The notes under the pieces: model-generated | What the model was told of the DNA's origin: nothing | Seen by the model: only the letters and a program-made list of their open reading frames with translations | Database searches by the model: none | Program-made: the position numbers and the translations under genes | Source of the DNA: Streptomyces sp. SPB162 | Lineage (GTDB): Bacteria; Actinomycetota; Actinomycetes; Streptomycetales; Streptomycetaceae | NCBI RefSeq assembly: GCF_029504575.1 | Contig: NZ_JAQFII010000001.1 | Location: 2,144,501-2,208,500, forward strand | Direction: 5' to 3' | Length of the DNA: 64,000 nt | Shown here: in pieces, positions 58,456-64,000 of the stretch | How positions within the stretch are numbered: position 1 is the first letter of the stretch | Layout: every line of letters begins with the position of its first letter

Positions 58456-59007
58456 ATGTCCATCACCCTCACCGGCAGGACGGCGGCGGCCGGAGCGTGC
58501 GCCGCCGCGGCACTGCTGGCACTCAGCGCGTGCGGATCCTCCTCCTACGGCGGCAGCGGGAGCACGCCGACCACTCCCCCTGCCGCGTCCTCGTCGGCCG
58601 CGGGCGGCGCCGGGCTGGCGACCGGGCAGGACGCGAAGCTGGGCGCGATCGTCAAGGACGCGCAGGGCTTCACGCTCTACCGGTTCGACAAGGACAGGAC
58701 GGCCCCGCCGGTGTCCAACTGCGCCGCGCAGTGCGCGACCATCTGGCCCCCCGTACCCGTGGTCCGGGACAGTGCCGTCAAGGGCGTCGACCAGAACCTC
58801 GTCGGCACCGTGACCCGCGCCGACGGCAGCAAGCAGGCGACGCTCGGCGGCTCGCCGCTGTACCGGTACAGCGGTGACGCCAAGGCCGGCGACACCAACG
58901 GTCAGGGAGTCGGCGGCACCTGGTTCGTGGTGGCTCCCGACGGCACGAAGGCCGGTGGTGCTGCGCAGTCGCCCGCACCGTCCGATACCGGCTCGAACGG
59001 TTACTGA
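58456..59007 (+). CDS. Secreted lipoprotein with COG4315-type repeats
   Basis: A 183-residue lipoprotein. The signal peptide (GRTAAAGACAAAALLALSAC) ends at a lipobox Cys, followed by a Ser/Thr/Pro-rich linker. The globular part has two copies of the secreted-repeat motif: GFTLYRFDKDRTAPPVSNCAAQCATIWPPV and SPLYRYSGDAKAGDTNGQGVGGTWFVV. The pattern xLYxFxxDxx..SxCxxxCAxxWPP is typical of COG4315. The function is unknown, possibly redox or metal binding through the paired cysteines. GGGAAG lies before the ATG at 58456. Its stop shares a base with the start of the ECF sigma gene, so both belong to one operon. Confidence 0.87.
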   Translation: MSITLTGRTAAAGACAAAALLALSACGSSSYGGSGSTPTTPPAASSSAAGGAGLATGQDAKLGAIVKDAQGFTLYRFDKDRTAPPVSNCAAQCATIWPPVPVVRDSAVKGVDQNLVGTVTRADGSKQATLGGSPLYRYSGDAKAGDTNGQGVGGTWFVVAPDGTKAGGAAQSPAPSDTGSNGY

Positions 59008-59600
59008 TGGGAAACGACTCATCGCCGACACTCGCGCCGCGGCGCCGGGTACGACAGGATGCCGCCGTGGACGGGGATGCCACCGGGCCGCTCCCGGAAG
59101 AGGAATTCATGCGCGCGCTGTACCGCGAACACGCGGGCGCGCTGCTCGGCTTCGTGCTGAACCTGGTGGGTGGTGACCGGTATCTGGCGGAGGACGTCGT
59201 CCAGGAGACGCTGCTGCGGGCCTGGAAGAGCGCGGGACGGCTGGATCCGGCGGCCCGGTCACTGCGGCCCTGGCTGGTGACCGTCGCGCGACGTATCGTG
59301 ATCGACGGCCATCGCAGCCGGCAGTCCCGGCCGCCGGAGGCTCCACCGGCCGCGCTCGACCAGCTCCCCGCCGAGGACGAACTCGACCGGTCCCTGCGGC
59401 TCATGACGATCTCCGACGCCCTCGGCGATCTGACCGAGGCGCACCGGCAGGTGCTGATCGAGACGTACTTCGCGGGCCGTACGGTGACGGAGGCGGCGGA
59501 CGAGCTGGGCGTACCGCCCGGCACGGTGCGCTCGAGGGTGTTCTACGCCCTGCGGGCGCTCAGGAACGCATTGGAGGAGAGAGGGGTGACCACCTCATGA
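59007..59600 (+). CDS. ECF RNA polymerase sigma factor
   Basis: A 197-residue ECF sigma factor. Region 2 is FMRALYREHAGALLGFVLNLVGGDRYLAEDVVQETLLRAWKS, with the promoter-melting RPWLVTVARRIVIDGHRSR. Region 4 is ALGDLTEAHRQVLIETYFAGRTVTEAADELGVPPGTVRSRVFYALRALR. It directs transcription of a small regulon when freed by its anti-sigma factor, the next gene, which overlaps it by 4 bases. The ATG at 59007 overlaps the lipoprotein stop; an in-frame GTG at 59067 could also be used. The inducing signal is unknown. Confidence 0.92.
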   Translation: MGNDSSPTLAPRRRVRQDAAVDGDATGPLPEEEFMRALYREHAGALLGFVLNLVGGDRYLAEDVVQETLLRAWKSAGRLDPAARSLRPWLVTVARRIVIDGHRSRQSRPPEAPPAALDQLPAEDELDRSLRLMTISDALGDLTEAHRQVLIETYFAGRTVTEAADELGVPPGTVRSRVFYALRALRNALEERGVTTS

Positions 59601-60409
59601 CCGAGTACGCACCCGGGCCGGGGGCGCCCCTCGACCCGCACCTGGAGGTCGGCGCCTACCTCATCGGCGCGCTGGACGACGACGCGATGACGCGCTTCGA
59701 GCAGCACCTCGTGGGCTGCGAGGAGTGCGGGCGGCAACTGGACGAGCTGAGCGGACTCGTACCGCTCCTCGGTGAGCTGCGGCAGAGCGGCGGAATGCCG
59801 GAGCCGGTACAGGAGTGGCCGTCCGGTGCGACGTCCGCCCGCCCGCCGGGCCGGCCGTTCCCACCGCCCTACCAGGAGACCGCCGCGCGACCCGTCGCGC
59901 GGCCGCCGGTGCAGCCGCCCGTACAGCCGGCTCCGCAGGTCTCGACGCACCGTCCCTCGCGGCGGCGGCCCGGCCGCGGCCGGCGGCTGGTGCTCGCGCT
60001 GGCGGCCTGCGCGGTGCTGGGCCTCTGCGGCTCCGCCGTCGCGGTCCTCGTCACCCAGCAGGGCTCCTCGTCGTCGCAGGCGTTCGCCGCCGTGCAGTTC
60101 ACGGGGAGCGACACGGCGACCGGGGCCAGTGCCACGGTCGGCGTCACGGGCAAGAAGTGGGGCACCCAGGTCGATCTCCGGCTCTCCGGCGTCAACGGCC
60201 CGCTGACCTGCAGTCTTGTCGCCGTGGGCCGGGACGGCAGCCGGCAGACCGTCGCCACCTGGTCGGTACCGGCGGCCGGGTACGGCACCACCGCGCAACC
60301 GGAACCGCTCACCGTCCAGGGTGCGGCGGGGCTCTCCCCCGCCGACATCACCGGCTTCGACGTCGTCACCTCCGCCGGACGGCATCTGGTCACCGTGCCC
60401 GCCGCCTGA
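59597..60409 (+). CDS. Membrane anti-sigma factor with zinc-finger domain
   Basis: A 270-residue single-pass anti-sigma factor. The cytosolic N-terminus has the zf-HC2/ZAS signature LIGALDDDAMTRFEQHLVGCEECGRQLDEL (His-x3-Cys-x2-Cys). A proline-rich linker (PPVQPPVQPAPQ) and one membrane helix (LVLALAACAVLGLCGSAVAVLV) follow, then an extracellular beta-rich domain that probably senses the signal. It overlaps the ECF sigma gene (ATGA), as expected for a cognate pair. Release of the sigma factor would follow a redox or proteolytic change in this protein. Confidence 0.9.
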   Translation: MTEYAPGPGAPLDPHLEVGAYLIGALDDDAMTRFEQHLVGCEECGRQLDELSGLVPLLGELRQSGGMPEPVQEWPSGATSARPPGRPFPPPYQETAARPVARPPVQPPVQPAPQVSTHRPSRRRPGRGRRLVLALAACAVLGLCGSAVAVLVTQQGSSSSQAFAAVQFTGSDTATGASATVGVTGKKWGTQVDLRLSGVNGPLTCSLVAVGRDGSRQTVATWSVPAAGYGTTAQPEPLTVQGAAGLSPADITGFDVVTSAGRHLVTVPAA

Positions 60410-60436
60410 GGGCGGTGCCGGCGCCGCCCGAGGTCC

Positions 60437-60533
60437 GTGTCGGCGCCGCGTGACCGCTGTGTCAGCGCCGTGTGATCGCCGTGTCAGACCGTCGGCGGCG
60501 GTGTCAGGGCAGTGTCGGTCCGCTGTCAGCGGG
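60437..60533 (+). promoter_or_regulatory. Array of GTGTCAG heptamers on an 11-bp period (candidate SARP-type operator)
   Basis: Heptamers begin at 60437 (GTGTCGG), 60448 (GCGTGAC), 60459 (GTGTCAG), 60470 (GTGTGAT), 60481 (GTGTCAG), 60501 (GTGTCAG), 60512 (GTGTCGG) and 60523 (CTGTCAG). Spacings are 11, 11, 11, 11, 20, 11, 11. Seven-base direct repeats with four-base spacers on one helix face are the binding geometry of SARP regulators. The array ends 18 bases before the ABC exporter start, so it overlaps the promoter or leader. Confidence 0.7.
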
Positions 60534-60551
60534 CCACGCCATGGTTGACCC

Positions 60552-61622
60552 ATGACGACGCGACAGAGTGACAAGGCAGGCGCCGCCGTCGAGGTACGGG
60601 GGCTGGTCAAGCACTACGGTGAGACGAAGGCCCTGGACGGTGTGGACCTCGAGGTACGGCAGGGCACCGTGCTGGGTGTGCTGGGGCCGAACGGGGCCGG
60701 AAAGACGACGCTGGTCAGGGTGCTCTCCACCCTGATCCAGCCGGACGCGGGCAGTGCCCGGGTCGCCGGATACGACGTGCTCAAGCAACCGCGGCAGCTG
60801 CGCCGGGTGATCGGTCTCACGGGGCAGTACGCCTCGGTGGACGAGAAGCTCTCCGGCCGGGAGAACCTCTACATGATCGGGCGGCTGCTCGATCTGTCCC
60901 GCAAGGACGCGAAAGCGCGTGCCGACGGGCTGCTGGAGCGGTTCTCCCTGACCGAGGCCGCCAAGCGCCCGGCGAGCGGGTACTCCGGCGGCATGCGGCG
61001 CCGGCTGGACCTGGCCGCCTCCATGATCGGTAATCCGGCGGTCCTCTACCTGGACGAGCCGACGACGGGCCTGGACCCCCGCACCCGCAACGAGGTGTGG
61101 GCGGAGGTCAAGCGGATGGTCGCCGAGGGCGCCACGGTCCTGCTGACCACGCAGTACATGGAGGAGGCCGAGCAGCTCGCCAACGAGCTGACGGTCATCG
61201 ACCGCGGCCGGGTGATCGCCAACGGCCGGGTCGACGAGCTCAAGGCCAAGGTCGGCGGGCGGACCCTGCAGATCCGCCCGATCGAGACGGTGACGCTGCC
61301 CGCGATGTCGGCGGCGCTCGCCGACGCGGGGCTGGACGGGGTGGCCGGCGCCACCATCGACCACGAGGAGGGCGTGCTGAACGTCCCGATCCTCAGCGAC
61401 GAGCAACTGACGTCGGTGGTCGGGCTGCTGGGTGTCCGCGGTTTCGGCATCTCCGGCATAGCGACCCACCTCCCCAGCCTGGACGAGGTGTTCCTCTCCA
61501 TCACCGGCCAGAAGCCGGACCACCAGGACGGGCAGTCCGGCAGCGCCGGCCCGTCCGGCCCCGGCGAGCAGGCCGGGTCCGCCACCGAGAAGTCCGACGC
61601 AGAACAGGGGGTAGCGGCATGA
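60552..61622 (+). CDS. DrrA-type ABC exporter ATPase
   Basis: A 356-residue ABC ATPase of the daunorubicin-resistance (DrrA) family. The Walker A is LGPNGAGKTTLVRVL, the Q-loop GLTGQYASVDEKLSGRENL, the signature YSGGMRRRLDLAASMIG, and Walker B VLYLDEPTTGLDPRT. The C-terminal DrrA-type domain (VDELKAKVGGRTLQIRPIE...PSLDEVFLSITG) ends in a Gly/Ser-rich tail. It powers efflux through the permease encoded next, whose start overlaps its stop by 4 bases. The heptamer array just upstream suggests control by a SARP-type regulator. Confidence 0.93.
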   Translation: MTTRQSDKAGAAVEVRGLVKHYGETKALDGVDLEVRQGTVLGVLGPNGAGKTTLVRVLSTLIQPDAGSARVAGYDVLKQPRQLRRVIGLTGQYASVDEKLSGRENLYMIGRLLDLSRKDAKARADGLLERFSLTEAAKRPASGYSGGMRRRLDLAASMIGNPAVLYLDEPTTGLDPRTRNEVWAEVKRMVAEGATVLLTTQYMEEAEQLANELTVIDRGRVIANGRVDELKAKVGGRTLQIRPIETVTLPAMSAALADAGLDGVAGATIDHEEGVLNVPILSDEQLTSVVGLLGVRGFGISGIATHLPSLDEVFLSITGQKPDHQDGQSGSAGPSGPGEQAGSATEKSDAEQGVAA

Positions 61623-62449
61623 GCGCCGCAGTCATCACCACCACCGCGCCCACCAAGGCGCAGCACCACGAGGGCCGGATAGGCGTCCGGGCCAACCTGC
61701 GGCACATCGGGGCGCTCGCGCGCCGCAACATGCTGCAGATCAAGGAAGACCCGGAGTCGATGTTCGACGCCGTGCTGATGCCGATCATCTTCACGCTGCT
61801 GTTCGTGTTCGTCTTCGGCGGCGCGATCTCCGGCAAGGGCCATCAGCAGGAGTACGTGAACTACGTGATCCCCGGCCTGATGGCGATGATGGGCATGAAC
61901 ATCGCGATGGCCGTCGGCACCGGGGTCAACCAGGACTTCAGCACCGGTGTGATGGACCGCTTCCGCACCATGCCGATCGCCCGTTCCTCGGTGCTGATCG
62001 CCAAGATCATCGTGGAGATCGGCCGCATGCTGGTCGCCACCACGATTCTGCTGATCATGGGGTTCATCCTGGGCCTGTCGATCTCGACGTCCGTGTTCCA
62101 CCTGCTGGCCGCGGTCGCGCTCTCGATGGTCTTCGGTGCCTCACTCATGTGGATCTTCATCCTGCTGGGACTGACGATGAAGACCGCGCAGGCCGTACAG
62201 GGGGTGGCCATGCTCGTTCTCATGCCGCTGCAGTTCGGATCGTCGATCTTCGCTCCCACGACGACGATGCCGGGCTGGCTGCAGAGCTTCACCGACGTCA
62301 ATCCGCTGTCGAACCTGGCGGACTCCGCGCGCAACCTGATGAACGGCGGGCCCGTCGCCCACTCGGTCCTGATCACCCTTGCCTGGGCGGTCGGCATCAC
62401 GGTGGTCACGGCGCCGCTGGCCGTGCGCAAGTTCCGCAACAAGACCTGA
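61619..62449 (+). CDS. DrrB-type ABC exporter permease (ABC-2)
   Basis: A 276-residue ABC-2 membrane subunit with six helices. An N-terminal amphipathic part (LRHIGALARRNMLQIKEDPESMFDAVLMPIIFTLLFVFVF) is followed by the ABC-2 signature region (NQDFSTGVMDRFRTMPIARSSVLIAKIIVE). The end is FTDVNPLSNLADSARNLMNGG, as in DrrB. It pairs with the preceding ATPase (ATGA overlap) to form an exporter of a hydrophobic compound such as an antibiotic or lipid. The substrate is unknown and no biosynthetic cluster is visible in the window. Confidence 0.93.
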   Translation: MSAAVITTTAPTKAQHHEGRIGVRANLRHIGALARRNMLQIKEDPESMFDAVLMPIIFTLLFVFVFGGAISGKGHQQEYVNYVIPGLMAMMGMNIAMAVGTGVNQDFSTGVMDRFRTMPIARSSVLIAKIIVEIGRMLVATTILLIMGFILGLSISTSVFHLLAAVALSMVFGASLMWIFILLGLTMKTAQAVQGVAMLVLMPLQFGSSIFAPTTTMPGWLQSFTDVNPLSNLADSARNLMNGGPVAHSVLITLAWAVGITVVTAPLAVRKFRNKT

Positions 62450-62457
62450 CCGGGGGA

Positions 62458-62480
62458 GGCCGGCCCGTACCGGGCCGGCC
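62458..62480. terminator. Terminator between the ABC exporter and the SARP-type gene
   Basis: A perfect 10-bp stem GGCCGGCCCG / CGGGCCGGCC with a TAC loop lies 8 bases after the permease stop and 6 bases from the stop of the convergent regulator gene. It probably serves both. Confidence 0.8.
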
Positions 62481-62486
62481 GCCGGG

Positions 62487-64000
62487 TCAGTGCTCCACAC
62501 GCATCAGGGCGATGGTCTCCACGGCGGAGAGACCGTCGCCCGCCGCGTACGCGGTGTCGAAAGCCGCGTCACCGATCAGTGTCAGAAGGGCCTGCCGGCC
62601 CTCCGCCAGTTCCAGCCGCTCCAGCGGGGAGGGGACGGTGGGCCGCAGCCGGTCGTGCGCGCCGAGCAGCGTGGCGGCCCGGGTGGCCATCGCCGCCCGG
62701 TCCCGCGGAGGGACTCCCGACGACGCCTTGGCGACCAGGATGGTCACCGCCACCGGCACCAGCAGCATGCCGATCCGCGGGGCGATGACCTCGGTGAGCG
62801 TGGTGCCGGTCAGCTGGTCCAGCCCCTCCCGCAGCAACCGCAGGCCCCCTTCGGGGTCGCCGCTGCGACAGGTCAGCCAGCCCTTGATGCCGCGCAGCAT
62901 CCCGGAGACGAACAGCGGGACGCCGAGCGGCGGGACGGCCAGCATCTCGTCGACGATGGCGTGGCCCTCGTCGAGCTCCCCCCGGCGGCCCAGCAGCGCG
63001 CAGAGCAGGACCCGTCCGTAGAAGGCGGAGCCGCCCGCGGCGGGGCCGACCTCGTCGGCATCCGCGATCGCCGCCCGGAGCAGCGCCTCGCCCGCCTCGA
63101 CGTCCCCGGTGTTGATGATCATGTCGCCGAGCCGCACGTTCAAGAGCGGCACCATCTGGTGCGAACCCAGCTCCCGGGCCATCGTGATCGCCTCGTGGCA
63201 GCACTCCGCCGAGCGCTCCCACTGGCCGCTGTTCGCGGTCGCCTCGGCCTCGGCGGCGAGCGCCTCGGCCATCCCCCAGCGGTCGCCGACCTGACGGAAG
63301 AGCTCCCGGCTCTCCCGGACGTCGGCCATCGACTGGTCGAGCTTCTCGGTCACGTCGTTGAGCATCTTCGCCCGGATCTGCAGCGCGAAGGCCAGCTCCC
63401 ACGGCCCCCCGAACTCCCGGCAGCTCACCACCAGGGAGTCCACCAGCTCCGGCAGCTTCTCGAACTCCCCGGACAGGAAGGCCGCGAAGGGGCTCATCAG
63501 ACCCGGTCGCCGGGCGGTCTGCGGCAGGTGCGGAGGATAGGCCGCGATGATCGCCCGGCCGGCCCTGGCCATGTCGGGATCGCCCCAGCGGTTCTCCACG
63601 TCCCCGCCGTTGGTGACGAGCTGCATCATCCGCACCCAGAGCCGCGCCTCGTCCAGCTGCGCGGGGCCCATCGGCGGCGGCGTCTCCAGCGGGCCGTGCT
63701 CCACCGGTTCCAGCAGAGGCGGTTTCTCGAACGGGTCGGGTCCCAGCGCCGCCACGGCGGCCGGCCAGGTCAGCTGCTCGGTGTGGTAGTTGCGCATCTC
63801 CCAGAACCAGCCGCAGGCCAGCACCAGTTGCAGCGCCTCCTGCTCGTCGCCCAGCTCGACGGCGCGGCGCAGCGCCGTCCGCAGGTTCTCGTGCTCGCGC
63901 TCCAGCCGTGCCAGCCACAGCAGTTGGTCGGCGCCGCGCAACTCGGGGTCGGCGGTGCGGATGTACTCGCGGAAGCAGCGGAGGTGGCGGCGCTCGACGA
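62487..64000 (-). CDS. AfsR/SARP-like regulator, C-terminal TPR-rich part (5' end outside window)
   Basis: The frame is open to the window edge, giving about 504 residues of the C-terminus of a large regulator. RTADPELRGADQLLWLARLEREHENLRTALRRAVELGD is the hallmark after the NB-ARC domain of AfsR/SARP (BTAD) proteins. TPR-like helical repeats follow (WGMAEALAAEAEATANSGQWERSAECCHEAITMARELG, GEALLRAAIADADE, GLRLLREGLDQL). The DNA-binding and ATPase domains would lie beyond the window, so the class is inferred; a LAL-type regulator is an alternative. It is convergent with the DrrAB-type exporter, whose promoter holds SARP-like heptamers. Confidence 0.75.
   Translation of the reverse strand, partial: VERRHLRCFREYIRTADPELRGADQLLWLARLEREHENLRTALRRAVELGDEQEALQLVLACGWFWEMRNYHTEQLTWPAAVAALGPDPFEKPPLLEPVEHGPLETPPPMGPAQLDEARLWVRMMQLVTNGGDVENRWGDPDMARAGRAIIAAYPPHLPQTARRPGLMSPFAAFLSGEFEKLPELVDSLVVSCREFGGPWELAFALQIRAKMLNDVTEKLDQSMADVRESRELFRQVGDRWGMAEALAAEAEATANSGQWERSAECCHEAITMARELGSHQMVPLLNVRLGDMIINTGDVEAGEALLRAAIADADEVGPAAGGSAFYGRVLLCALLGRRGELDEGHAIVDEMLAVPPLGVPLFVSGMLRGIKGWLTCRSGDPEGGLRLLREGLDQLTGTTLTEVIAPRIGMLLVPVAVTILVAKASSGVPPRDRAAMATRAATLLGAHDRLRPTVPSPLERLELAEGRQALLTLIGDAAFDTAYAAGDGLSAVETIALMRVEH

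Noticed and set aside
60410..60551. Coding extension of the anti-sigma gene or a small gene in the heptamer region
   Set aside because: The anti-sigma frame stops at 60409, and the repeats have an 11-base period that does not keep a reading frame.

Overview
The window is chromosomal DNA from a Streptomyces-type actinomycete. The evidence is very high G+C, codons almost always ending in G or C, GTG starts, both a bacterial (GSI) and a eukaryotic-type (GSII) glutamine synthetase, and the gene set lipA - glnA - glnII - amylase/pullulanase - malEFG/aglA/malR - glnE - glnA2 - nadE - panB, an order I recall from the Streptomyces coelicolor core. No tRNA, rRNA, CRISPR array, prophage or transposase gene was seen. 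Most of the window is ordinary core genome.

Layout. 0-5 kb: the 3' end of lipA, two small conserved genes, an RDD membrane protein and glnA behind a near-ideal GlnR operator. 4-9.9 kb: an ArsR-like regulator divergent from an MFS exporter, an orphan histidine kinase coupled to a frameshifted lipoprotein gene, and an MDR oxidoreductase. 10-14.4 kb: truncated globin, a small palindromic MITE-like element, an oxidoreductase/isomerase pair, a rhomboid-like protein and glnII. 14.6-20.6 kb: a two-component system whose kinase is frameshifted, DUF1203, a frameshifted membrane protein and two GNAT genes. 20.6-32.7 kb: the maltose/maltodextrin locus, with a secreted 1803-residue amylase-pullulanase divergent from malE-malF-malG-aglA-malR. 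32.8-41.7 kb: PAP2-type membrane protein, glnE, a phosphoesterase, a beta-propeller protein, a sulfite-oxidase-like enzyme and a flavin oxidase. 42-45.3 kb: glnA2 and a Tat-exported multicopper oxidase. 45.4-51.9 kb: a second LacI / binding protein / two permeases / GH13 glucosidase locus. 51.9-58.2 kb: nadE, an EEP-family protein, a DHA2 exporter with its TetR repressor, and panB. 58.4-64 kb: a lipoprotein / ECF sigma / anti-sigma operon, a DrrAB-type ABC exporter, and a partial AfsR/SARP-type regulator.

How the genes work together. Nitrogen assimilation is spread over the window: GlnA (with its adenylylation tyrosine), GlnII, the adenylyltransferase GlnE, and a GlnA2 paralogue without that tyrosine. 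Two parallel alpha-glucoside systems each pair a LacI repressor with a CUT1 importer lacking its own ATPase and an intracellular GH13 glucosidase. The two repressors share a near-identical DNA-reading helix, and both loci carry CTTGC/GCAAG operators.

The most interesting non-coding signal is an array of about eight GTGTCAG-like heptamers on a mainly 11-bp period, directly before the DrrAB-type exporter and next to a SARP-type regulator gene. Others are a 27-bp palindromic repeat inserted in frame inside aglA, a MITE-like element at 11.0 kb, and overlapping TetR operators at 57.2 kb. Three genes between 8 and 19 kb each carry one extra base in a homopolymer, which looks more like sequence error than biology.
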